Part shown: positions 56,108 to 64,000 of the stretch, piece after piece | Layout of the letters: each line of letters starts with the position of its first letter | How positions within the stretch are numbered: position 1 is the first letter of the stretch | Assembly: GCF_000195635.1 (NCBI RefSeq) | Contig: NZ_GL882630.1 | Coordinates: 1-64,000 of the forward strand | Length of the DNA: 64,000 nt | Source of the DNA: Bacteroides fluxus YIT 12057 | GTDB lineage: Bacteria > Bacteroidota > Bacteroidia > Bacteroidales > Bacteroidaceae | Reading direction: 5' to 3' | Position numbers and translations under genes: made by a program | The notes under the pieces: model-generated | The model's database searches: none | The model's input: the letters and a program-made list of their open reading frames with translations, nothing else | Told to the model about the DNA's origin: nothing

Positions 56108-57895
56108 TCATTCCACAATCTTCACCCGGTTTACCTTCTCCAATAGGAAGCGGCTTTGGTTCCAGTGGAAAGGCTTGTATTCATTGTTTTTCTTGATGAC
56201 ATTGTGGCGGAATATCAGGCCATCTACCGACTTGGCATAGAGGATAGGGGCGTCGAAGGTATCGAACTCATTCTCTTCGATAAGGATGCTGCCCTCTTTG
56301 CCTCCGTGGAAATAGCGCTGTTGTCCGTCCAGGTCGGGTATTTCAGGATAAATGGAGATAACGGCGTTGGTAAATTGGAACTGATTGGTCAATGCATTGA
56401 CGAAGCGGTTTTTGCGGATGACGACGTTGCGGCAGGCACCTGTCTCATACCAGCCGTTGCAGTCACCGCATAGCAGGATGGCGGCTCCGGAGGTGTGATC
56501 GAAGAGATTGTCCTCTACCACTACTTTTTGCGGGGTGCTGAACAGGGTACCCCGTGCCCGGTTGTTGCGGATGATGTTTCCTTTGAATTCCACTTCGGGT
56601 GTCCAGGTTAGGTTCTCGATTCCGTATCCTTCCTGTTCGCTGATCTGCGGGTCGATGGGATCGCGGAAAGTAATCTTGAACTCGCGGACACCTGCCGTTT
56701 CACTTCGGTCTGCCGGGGAAATGGCGGTTATGCTATTGGGCCGCCCCTGGATATCCATGGTCTTGGAACGGACAAACTGGATGCTGTCACCCGGTTCACC
56801 CCACTCGAATCCCCAGGACTGGTTGTGCATATAGCGTCCGATAAGAGTATGGTCGTCTATCCGTTTGGTCACTTTCAGATAGGTGCCGTGTATGTTGATG
56901 GCATCATCCATCATCCCTTCATACAAACCGTTGCAAGAGACGATCTTTCCTTTGCAGCCCGAGAAATGTGTGGCATCTGCCTGGGTAGTGAAGTAGCGTG
57001 GATCGTCCGTTCCTTTTAGGCAGACACCGAAGGATTGCAGGGTAATGTTCTCGCATAATTGGGCAAGCAGTCCCATGCCTTCGGCATAATGTACTTTTAC
57101 ATTCTCCAGTACGGTATTGCGGTTATGGTGGAGGAAAATGCCGGGAGCGGGACGGTACCAGGTACGCATGGCCACCACAGTGCCGGGGATGAGGCGGCTG
57201 TCTTTCCAGTGTGGGGCGGTGAGGATGCCGTCTTTGGTGGCGGTCACCTCTTTGGTGGAGAAGAACAGGTCGCTGGTGTTGTAAACGATGTGGCGGTTCT
57301 CTTTTTCAAAGGCGATGCCCGACGACGGACGGGCATCCCATCCTTTTCCGTAGGCTTCAAAAACGGAGTCTTTGGAGATGCGCCACTTTACCCACGGGGC
57401 AGGTTCAAAGGTTATCCCTTTCTCCGCATCATTCTCTACTATGCGGACCTGGCTGATGTGGGGATTGGCAAAGTCAATGCTGAAATTGCGCAAGGTGCAG
57501 TTTTCTGAATGGAGCAGTGCCAGTGGCAGCATTCGTCCGTGGAAGATCAGCTCGGCGCCGTTGCCTTCCAGTGTAAAATGCTTGAAACCTTCCAACTCGA
57601 TGCCTACTTTCTTGGGGTTGGTCTGGTCGTGGTTGGAGATGTAATAGGTGCGTACTGCGGATCCTGTTTCATGGAAAAAATACTTCCCTTCCGTGAAGCG
57701 CAGGATAATGCTGTCTTCCGGGTTACATTCGGCCTTGATGCGGTTGATGACTCGTTGCAGGATGGGGCTGGCATTCTTCTTGCTGTCAGCTTTCAAGCCC
57801 ATTTGGGCAAGGTCATAGGTGCGTTCGGCGCCGTTTAGGTTGCTCAGGCAGCTTGCCATGAGGAGGCAGAGGCATGCTACTTTGTTTAAATTCAT
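56108..57895 (-). CDS. GH110 alpha-1,3-galactosidase
   Basis: This 595-residue protein (ATG 57895, signal peptide ending SNLNGA) has a right-handed parallel beta-helix and matches the GH110 family, which removes terminal alpha-1,3-galactose from blood-group B or linear B structures. Motifs include RTYDLAQMGLKADSKKNASP, HSENCTLRNFSIDFANPHIS, GLYEGMMDDAINIHGTYL and ILIEENEFDTFDAPILYAKS. A longer reading from 58039 overlaps the GH89 gene and lacks a signal peptide, so it is rejected. It is 29 bases after the GH89 stop, the last gene of the operon. The decayed gene follows. Confidence 0.88.
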   Translation of the reverse strand: MNLNKVACLCLLMASCLSNLNGAERTYDLAQMGLKADSKKNASPILQRVINRIKAECNPEDSIILRFTEGKYFFHETGSAVRTYYISNHDQTNPKKVGIELEGFKHFTLEGNGAELIFHGRMLPLALLHSENCTLRNFSIDFANPHISQVRIVENDAEKGITFEPAPWVKWRISKDSVFEAYGKGWDARPSSGIAFEKENRHIVYNTSDLFFSTKEVTATKDGILTAPHWKDSRLIPGTVVAMRTWYRPAPGIFLHHNRNTVLENVKVHYAEGMGLLAQLCENITLQSFGVCLKGTDDPRYFTTQADATHFSGCKGKIVSCNGLYEGMMDDAINIHGTYLKVTKRIDDHTLIGRYMHNQSWGFEWGEPGDSIQFVRSKTMDIQGRPNSITAISPADRSETAGVREFKITFRDPIDPQISEQEGYGIENLTWTPEVEFKGNIIRNNRARGTLFSTPQKVVVEDNLFDHTSGAAILLCGDCNGWYETGACRNVVIRKNRFVNALTNQFQFTNAVISIYPEIPDLDGQQRYFHGGKEGSILIEENEFDTFDAPILYAKSVDGLIFRHNVIKKNNEYKPFHWNQSRFLLEKVNRVKIVE

Positions 57896-57924
57896 TTCAG
57901 GTTGACTCAGATTAGGTTTTGGTT

Positions 57925-60105
57925 TTAGTTGATATGGGTTGTCTCTTCCGGTGAAAACAACTGGCGTTGTACTGCTTTTGCCGTTTCCACGCAGTCTCCT
58001 TCTTTTGTGGAGGAATAGGTGTCGTGCCGCAAGGTCCACGGTTCCTCCAATGAATAATAATCTATGGAAGAAGCCGGGTCACGGTCCGGCAAGTCGTTTA
58101 GGCGGTCAAGCCATGTTTTCCAGCGGAGGTAATAGAAGTCTTTCAGCAGACCGTTCCACTCCTTATGGGCGTAGTCGCGCAATCCTCCCCGGTCGGAAGC
58201 GGTACGGTTGCCCCAGGTAGTGATTTGTACACGGGCATTCCATTCCAGCCAGTCTTTCTCGGCCGGGGTATGTCCCAGGTTGCGGGCTTGCTCTATCCAA
58301 CGGCCTACCTTGAATTCGGGGCGGGTGGCGAGCAGGCGGTCCTGTAGCAGGAGAAGTTCGAGAAAACGGTCGGAGGCTTGGCGGAGCAGCGGTTTGTCTC
58401 CGGCTTCGTAGCTTGCCTGGATTACTTTATAGATCAGACGCCCTTTTTCGGCTACTGCCTGGCGGGTGATGTCCACCAGGTCGTATTCAAAGTTATCGTT
58501 TCCCTTAAACTGTCCGGCCTCTTCCAGAAACAGTCCGGCGGCACGGATGACATCTTGGGGACGGTAATAATCGGACATCTCCGACCAGGATGAAGCTTGA
58601 TAGGCTTTCAGGGAAGGGCGGGCGCAGAAGATGGATTCGTGCGTGCCTTGCTGGGTGGAACGTGGAGGACAGTTGTAGATGGAGTTCCCCAACAACACCC
58701 AGGCTTCCCGCAAGCGTGGCGTACATTTTCCGTAACGGGCGGCTATGTATCCTTCCAGCCATTCGTCCTTGGAAAATGTGGAAGGACGCCAGGGGAGTTC
58801 GCAAAGCAGTTCGTACATTACGGGATTGTTTTCCGACCCTTCCATTGTCATTCCTACTCCTTTCAAAGTGTTTCCGAAGGAACTTCTTGAAGCTTTGTAG
58901 TATGCATCGATCACGTGTTGCATCTTGCCGTGCAAGCCTACATTCCCGCCATAGTTCAACAACATGCAATAGAGCCATTGGTGTCCGTCGAAACCGTTTT
59001 CCCGATACCAGGAGGATTCGGGTTCACCCCATTGCGGGCGGCTTTCGGAATAGAGGTCGAGTACAAGCATGTCTCCCCTTGGGACATTCTTTATCATTTG
59101 TGCCCGTGGATTGGCTCCCCATGCCTGTACTACCCATACGGAATTCCGGCTGTTCTTTTTCATTGCCTGCCAGATGGCTTGTCCGGCTGCGTCCAGGTTC
59201 ACTCCCGCCACCTTGCCGCCTTCGTGGAAAGGATCCATGCTGTAGAAGTCGGCTTTGCCGTACAAGCGGTTCATCTCTTCATAGTACAGGGCGGCTATTT
59301 CCCCGAAACGGGTGTCGGTAGGTTGCAGGAAGGCAGGACGGTTGTATCCGCACCAGGTGCCGGGATCCGACACATTCACTCCTAACTTTTCCTTTGCATT
59401 ATGGGGCAGCATGCCGGAGTAACCCGGCAGTACGGGATGGATGCCGTATTCCCGCATGCGTTTCAGAATCCTCTTTTGCAGTGCGATGCGGTCTTCGTAC
59501 CATGAGTCGGTGTTCGGTCCTCCCCATCCCTCCAGGTTGTTCATCAGCCACCATGCCTGGAAGGCGGGGCCTGCCACGAACTCATTCACTTCTTCTTTGG
59601 AATAGCCCAGCTTGGAAAGCATGTTGCGCCAGACGGCGTCTGTACCGACTAATGCCAGCGAAAGGTTGATGCCGTGCAGCGCCATCCAGTCGAGTTCCTG
59701 CTCCCAACGTGCCCAGTCCCAGAATGCCATGGTATAGGAAAAGGTGCAATAATTGAGGTCATAGCGATAGACGGAAGCCGTTTCGTGCCTTTCTTTACGG
59801 GTTACGGGCGGCAGCACGCCGGGAAGTTCGGCAGTCATCTTGTTCCATGACAGGTGAATGCCGGCGTAATATTTCAGATACCAGTTCAGGCCTGCGGCAA
59901 TGCTGACGGGATTGTTTCCCCGGATGACTATCTTCTCTCCTTTCTGGTCCAGCTCAAAGAAATCGATGCCTGAGGAAGGCTTTTGCTCAATGATAAACTT
60001 GCCGGACGATCCCGGTGCCACTCGCTCTATCAGTCCCTTGACAGGTGAGGCACCGGCCGTCAGGGCGATACAGAGCAATAGGCAAAATAGATGCAGTCGT
60101 TTCAT
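57925..60105 (-). CDS. GH89 alpha-N-acetylglucosaminidase
   Basis: This 726-residue secreted enzyme (ATG 60105, signal peptide MKRLHLFCLLLCIALTAGA) removes terminal alpha-linked N-acetylglucosamine, as found on gastric mucin. It matches the human NAGLU family: RYDLNYCTFSYTMAFWDW, HGINLSLALVGTDAVW, the catalytic Glu region SMDPFHEGG, and the second Glu in GMTMEGSENNPVMYEL. The N-terminal part (about 20-110) and C-terminal helical domain are present, and the length is normal. The stop of GH84 is two bases upstream, so the two are tightly coupled. A longer start at 60264 overlaps GH84 and is rejected. Confidence 0.93.
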   Translation of the reverse strand: MKRLHLFCLLLCIALTAGASPVKGLIERVAPGSSGKFIIEQKPSSGIDFFELDQKGEKIVIRGNNPVSIAAGLNWYLKYYAGIHLSWNKMTAELPGVLPPVTRKERHETASVYRYDLNYCTFSYTMAFWDWARWEQELDWMALHGINLSLALVGTDAVWRNMLSKLGYSKEEVNEFVAGPAFQAWWLMNNLEGWGGPNTDSWYEDRIALQKRILKRMREYGIHPVLPGYSGMLPHNAKEKLGVNVSDPGTWCGYNRPAFLQPTDTRFGEIAALYYEEMNRLYGKADFYSMDPFHEGGKVAGVNLDAAGQAIWQAMKKNSRNSVWVVQAWGANPRAQMIKNVPRGDMLVLDLYSESRPQWGEPESSWYRENGFDGHQWLYCMLLNYGGNVGLHGKMQHVIDAYYKASRSSFGNTLKGVGMTMEGSENNPVMYELLCELPWRPSTFSKDEWLEGYIAARYGKCTPRLREAWVLLGNSIYNCPPRSTQQGTHESIFCARPSLKAYQASSWSEMSDYYRPQDVIRAAGLFLEEAGQFKGNDNFEYDLVDITRQAVAEKGRLIYKVIQASYEAGDKPLLRQASDRFLELLLLQDRLLATRPEFKVGRWIEQARNLGHTPAEKDWLEWNARVQITTWGNRTASDRGGLRDYAHKEWNGLLKDFYYLRWKTWLDRLNDLPDRDPASSIDYYSLEEPWTLRHDTYSSTKEGDCVETAKAVQRQLFSPEETTHIN

Positions 60106-60107
60106 GG

Positions 60108-62321
60108 TTATTCTTTTTCTGTAAGTTTGAACGTCTTGAAATATACTTTCTGCTCGTTGCCTGAAATGTTGGTGAGCCTTATCTTCAATACTTTCCGTCC
60201 TTCCACTTTCACCTTCTGCAGGGTGTGTCCTTTCCATGCGGTCTGCAGGTCTGCATGCTGCCATTCTTTGCCGTCAAGGCTGGTTTCCAGTCTGAAGTGG
60301 GCATAAGTCTCTTCCGGTGCTCCTAAATCGATCCTTAAAGAGGCGAGGACGCGCGGACGGTCCATCGAGAGGGTGAGGGATCCGTCTGCCTGCCAATTGA
60401 TGACTTCGTTGGAGGGGGCTACGCTGCCTTCTTTTCCCTTTTGCTGTGTGGGAAGCATGGCAAGCTGCGCCACGTTGCTTTCCAATGTATAGGGTGAATA
60501 GATGGCACGGGCGTTCAAGGCGGTGTGGAACTGCCGGTTGTATTGTTGTGTGGAGGCTTCGAACAAGGCGTCGAAAGTGGGCATCAGTTGTCCGCTTCCG
60601 CTTTTTACTCCTTGCGGATAGCGGGCGTCATTGTCTGTCATCAGGGTTTGCAGTGCTTGCGCATGTGCATGGCTCGGGAGGAAAGCCTTTTCCTGCCGTT
60701 GCAGGCGGATCATGTCCAGTACCGCCTTTCCGTATTCGCCTACCAGTTTGAATTGGGAGAGCCAGGGGCTGATTTCATTTATAAGCGGACGGTTTTCATT
60801 GCCGGAAGCGAGCAGCATGTCGGCGGAGGTGATAATCTTGCGGCACTCTTCGGCCACCTGCCGGTAGGCCGTTTCGTCTATTTCTCCTTTTTCCTGATAA
60901 TTCTTCAGCAGCGCGGAGAGGGCGGGCTGTATGTTTGTGGATTCCTCGCGGCGGAAACCATGGCCGTTCTTGCCCAGGTCGGAATTGTGGATGGCGAATG
61001 TCTCCAGATATTCGGCATGGAGCGGCATGAGGTCCTTGATGGCATGCTTCCAGGAAGTGTTGCTGTCAAATTTTTCCATGTTCCAGGTATAGTCGGCCAC
61101 GCTGTAGAGGGAAATCTTGGAGGACTCGGCATGTTCCATCGGATTGGAGACAAAAGCGGACATCTCATCCTTGACATCGAGCCCGTTGCCATAAACGGGA
61201 CCCAGCAGAAGGTGGTCGCGCACATAGTCGGACACGGGGAAATTCCACCAGATGTAGGCTTTCCGCTTGATCAGCGGGTTGATGAATTCCAAGGTAGGCT
61301 TGTCTATGGTGGCGATTACTTTGTTTCCGGTCCACATGATTTGGATATCTTTGTTCAGCTGCTCTCCAAGGGTGGTAAGGTAACCTCCCTTTACATTTGA
61401 CCAGGATTTGTTGTATTCCGTGGGACACATCACCAAAGGAGCGACATCCTTTTTGGGCTGCACGAAGTGGTTGTCGATGTAGTTCAGCAATTCGGCTTGC
61501 TTGCTCGCTTGGGTCCCTTCGCCGGAGATGTCGTCGAAGAAGACGGCAAACCCGCGTACACCCAATTGGTACATGCTTTCAAATTTCTGCAATAGCAGCG
61601 AACGGTCTTCTTCGTTCCAGCGGATGTCCTGTCCCGGATGGATGGCCCAGTAGAAAATGACATTGTTTTCGCGGGCCTTGTCCACAAGCTGCTTGATTTG
61701 TTCGGCTTCTTGGGCAGGGTAGGGCTTGCGCCAGTGCGGGGTGCTGTGATAGGGATCATCTTTGGGTCCGTAAAGATAGACGTTCATCTTGTTCCGTCCA
61801 TAGAACTCCAGCTGGCGCATGCGGGCTTCCTGGCTCCAGGGGGTACCGTAGAATCCTTCTACCACACCTCGGTAAGGGACATCGGGATAATCGCTCACTT
61901 CGATGAGGGGCAGCTTGTCTAGGGTGAGCAGCTGGGCAAGTGTCTGCACACCGTAATAAGTTCCCCGTTCATCGGCTCCGGCAATGATGATGCGGTCTTT
62001 ATCTATTTTCAGAAAGTAGCCTTCCGGCTTTTGTGGAATCCGTTTCCGGTAGTTCTTGACCGTTTTATCGTCTTGGGTGCCGATGTATATGCGGAAGCCG
62101 GCCTTGGGGGCTTCTCCCGGCATCAGCGAACGGAGCAGGGGCAACGTGTTCCCGGTGCTCAGAGAGTTTCCGGACAGCAGTTGGTATTGCAGGGGAATGC
62201 TGATGGAGTCATCCTGTGAAATATATTTTTGGGGAGTGGGTTGCAGCCGGAACTCCTGTGCGTGGATGGTTGCGGTCGCCAATAAACTGAATGTGCCGAG
62301 TAGCAGTAGCTTCTTCTTCAT
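60108..62321 (-). CDS. GH84 beta-N-acetylglucosaminidase
   Basis: This 737-residue secreted protein (ATG 62321, signal ending TIHAQ) is equal in length to the B. thetaiotaomicron enzyme BtGH84 (BT4395), a model for human O-GlcNAcase. It carries the N-terminal GH20b-like domain, a barrel with GVVEGFYGTPWS and the catalytic aspartate pair D263/D264 in FFDDISGEG (242/243 after removal of a 21-residue signal), then a helical domain and a C-terminal beta-sandwich. It acts on terminal beta-GlcNAc by substrate-assisted catalysis. It heads the GH84-GH89-GH110 operon. A near-consensus -7 box (CATATTTG, minus strand, 62356-62363) lies upstream. Confidence 0.94.
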   Translation of the reverse strand: MKKKLLLLGTFSLLATATIHAQEFRLQPTPQKYISQDDSISIPLQYQLLSGNSLSTGNTLPLLRSLMPGEAPKAGFRIYIGTQDDKTVKNYRKRIPQKPEGYFLKIDKDRIIIAGADERGTYYGVQTLAQLLTLDKLPLIEVSDYPDVPYRGVVEGFYGTPWSQEARMRQLEFYGRNKMNVYLYGPKDDPYHSTPHWRKPYPAQEAEQIKQLVDKARENNVIFYWAIHPGQDIRWNEEDRSLLLQKFESMYQLGVRGFAVFFDDISGEGTQASKQAELLNYIDNHFVQPKKDVAPLVMCPTEYNKSWSNVKGGYLTTLGEQLNKDIQIMWTGNKVIATIDKPTLEFINPLIKRKAYIWWNFPVSDYVRDHLLLGPVYGNGLDVKDEMSAFVSNPMEHAESSKISLYSVADYTWNMEKFDSNTSWKHAIKDLMPLHAEYLETFAIHNSDLGKNGHGFRREESTNIQPALSALLKNYQEKGEIDETAYRQVAEECRKIITSADMLLASGNENRPLINEISPWLSQFKLVGEYGKAVLDMIRLQRQEKAFLPSHAHAQALQTLMTDNDARYPQGVKSGSGQLMPTFDALFEASTQQYNRQFHTALNARAIYSPYTLESNVAQLAMLPTQQKGKEGSVAPSNEVINWQADGSLTLSMDRPRVLASLRIDLGAPEETYAHFRLETSLDGKEWQHADLQTAWKGHTLQKVKVEGRKVLKIRLTNISGNEQKVYFKTFKLTEKE

Positions 62322-62402
62322 AATAATAAATTTAAGGAAATGAATATTATCTTTGCAAATATGGAGAAAATAATGCGAATATGCCATATACGTTCTTTAT
62401 TT

Positions 62403-64000
62403 TTAACAGCCTCTGTATTCTTGGGGTGTCTGGTTAAAGCAAGCTTTGAAACAATGCCTGAAATAGCGTAGCGAGTTGAATCCTGTCTGGTAGGCTATTT
62501 CAGTTATTTGCAGTTCCGGACTGCTTTTCAGCAGTTCTGCGGCATGCTTCAGACGGCTGTTTAAGATAAATTCATTGGGCGTCATGCAGCTTAAAGCTCT
62601 TAGTTTGTTGTAGAGTGAACTGCGGCTTACGGCCAATTCTTTGGCCAACATGTTGACATCAAAAGCCGGATCGGCCAAATGCTCCTTCACTATATCTTCC
62701 AGTTTGGTCAGGAATTTGGCGTCAATGGGATTTAAGGCCAATGCCTGTATTTCTGTTTCTGCCGGGATACCGGCAGAGATATCCTTTCCGAATTTCTGTT
62801 TCAGAAGTTTCCGGTTGCGTATGATATTGGCGATATGTCCCAGCAACATTTTGTTGTTGAACGGTTTCTCGATGTAGTCATCGGCGCCGCACTGCAGGCC
62901 TTCCATCTTTTTGTTGTCGGAAGTCAAGGCCGTCAGCAGTACAACGGGGATATGGCATAGCTCAAAATTGTTTTTGATTTTGGAACACATTTCGATGCCG
63001 GACATTTCAGGCATCATGATGTCGCTCAAGATAAGTTCCGGACGTTCTTCCATTGCTTTCCGCAATCCTTCCTTGCCATTCATGGCAATGCTTACCCGGT
63101 ACAGCGGGGATAATAAGGAAGTCAGTATCTGCAATAGCTCTTCGTTGTCTTCCACCACTAATATGCAATCTTTGTCCGTGGGACTCTCTTGCGTTCCGGA
63201 TTCTTCTTCCGTCTTTTCCGTGCGGTTTTCCGTCCCGGTGTTTTCTTCGGAAGGGACGGCATAGTCATAACCGGATGTCTCTTGGGTGGCAAACGTTACA
63301 TAGTTGTCTTCTTGGAAGAGATTGTCTTTGGGTAAAGTGACGGTGAAGATGGTCCCGTATTGCAGGGCGCTTTGTACGCTGATTTTACCGTGGTGGAGTT
63401 CCACCACTCCCTTTGACAGGGCCAGCCCTATGCCGCTGCCTGGAGAGGAGACTGCGGTATCTACTTGATAGAAACGGTCGAAAATGTATGGCAGCGCTTC
63501 CTGTGGAATGCCTTCACCCGTATCTATTACTTTGATTTCGACCGTTGTTTCCTTTTCGTGAATCTGCAACTCTACCTTACCTTTTTCAGGAGTATGCTTG
63601 AAGGCGTTTGACAGTAGGTTGGAGAATACTTTTCTCAGTTGTCGTCCGTCATACCAGCACATCAGGCTTTCTGCATCTGTCTGGAAGTCGAAATGTATGT
63701 TCTGCAGCTGTGCCTGGTCGGTAAAGTCCAGATGGATTTGCTTTAGATAAGCTACAATGTCAAGCTGGCATACGTGGAGTTGCAACTTGCCTCGTTCCAT
63801 TTTTCTGAAATCAAGCAACTCGGATATCAGTTCCCTGAACTGGAAGGTGTTTTTATAGATTTTCTGCAGGCGTGTCCGTAAGAACGGGGAATGGTTGCCG
63901 GATTGTAGCAGGGCTTCGATTTGTGAGATTATCAATGTCAAAGGGGTACGGAACTCATGTGAAATGTTGGCAAAGAACTGGAGCTTGGCCTGTATGAGCT
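62403..64000 (-). CDS. Hybrid two-component system regulator, C-terminal part (cut by window edge)
   Basis: The gene continues beyond 64000, so only the kinase and output half is visible. The frame from the edge opens with the phospho-acceptor His box FFANISHEFRTPLTLII, followed by an HATPase domain (DTGEGIPQEAL, GSGIGLALS), a receiver with Asp in LILSDIMMPEMSG and an AraC-type HTH (LAVSRSSLYNKLRALSCMTP, ITEIAYQTGFNSLRYFRHCF). All visible modules look intact. Its sensor half is outside the window. It is on the same strand as and directly upstream of GH84-GH89-GH110 and probably activates them. Confidence 0.93.
   Translation of the reverse strand, partial: LIQAKLQFFANISHEFRTPLTLIISQIEALLQSGNHSPFLRTRLQKIYKNTFQFRELISELLDFRKMERGKLQLHVCQLDIVAYLKQIHLDFTDQAQLQNIHFDFQTDAESLMCWYDGRQLRKVFSNLLSNAFKHTPEKGKVELQIHEKETTVEIKVIDTGEGIPQEALPYIFDRFYQVDTAVSSPGSGIGLALSKGVVELHHGKISVQSALQYGTIFTVTLPKDNLFQEDNYVTFATQETSGYDYAVPSEENTGTENRTEKTEEESGTQESPTDKDCILVVEDNEELLQILTSLLSPLYRVSIAMNGKEGLRKAMEERPELILSDIMMPEMSGIEMCSKIKNNFELCHIPVVLLTALTSDNKKMEGLQCGADDYIEKPFNNKMLLGHIANIIRNRKLLKQKFGKDISAGIPAETEIQALALNPIDAKFLTKLEDIVKEHLADPAFDVNMLAKELAVSRSSLYNKLRALSCMTPNEFILNSRLKHAAELLKSSPELQITEIAYQTGFNSLRYFRHCFKACFNQTPQEYRGC

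Overview
The window looks like a chromosomal segment of a gut Bacteroides species. The evidence is several SusC/SusD pairs with lipoprotein signal peptides, hybrid two-component regulators (sensor, kinase, receiver and AraC domain in one protein), BACON domains, and promoter -7 boxes of the Bacteroides TAnnTTTG type. No rRNA, tRNA, CRISPR array, phage or intact insertion sequence was seen.

Layout. (1) 1-491 is a scar: a Fic-family gene cut at its catalytic motif by a hairpin, meeting the tail of an unrelated coiled-coil gene on the other strand. (2) 479-4108 holds a GH27 enzyme (-), an acyltransferase and a sugar mutarotase (+). (3) 4456-31534 is a xyloglucan-type polysaccharide utilization locus (PUL 1): SusC, SusD, a surface glycan-binding lipoprotein, GH43 (-), a GH5 endoglucanase with two BACON domains, a hybrid regulator, GH31 with a PA14 insert, GH2, GH3, GH95 and a serine esterase. 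The expected route is that the surface GH5 cuts the backbone, SusC/SusD import the oligosaccharides, and GH95 (fucose), GH2 (galactose), GH43 (arabinose), GH31 (xylose) and GH3 (glucose) finish them in the periplasm. (4) 31570-35701 is ordinary chromosome: a methyltransferase-like protein, a cobalamin adenosyltransferase, a DUF2795 protein and a RecQ-like helicase. (5) 35705-55229 is a second PUL (PUL 2) of unknown substrate. Its minus-strand arm is SusC, SusD, GH88, a double SGNH esterase, a small lipoprotein, DUF2264 and GNAT. Its plus-strand arm is a heparinase II/III-like lyase, a chimeric esterase, a GH95-like enzyme and a GH2-like enzyme. A GH88 plus a lyase points to a uronic-acid-containing, acylated glycan. 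No regulator is visible in it. (6) 55230-56107 holds a large palindrome and a decayed gene. (7) 56108-64000 (-) is a host-glycan cluster: a hybrid regulator (cut by the window edge), GH84, GH89 and GH110, suited to trimming mucin-type glycans.

The most unusual finding is in PUL 2. The minus-strand arm carries four short relics (promoter plus SusC start, DUF2264 start joined to its stop, SGNH 3' end, GNAT 5' end). Together they indicate an old tandem duplication of the operon followed by complementary gene loss in the two copies.
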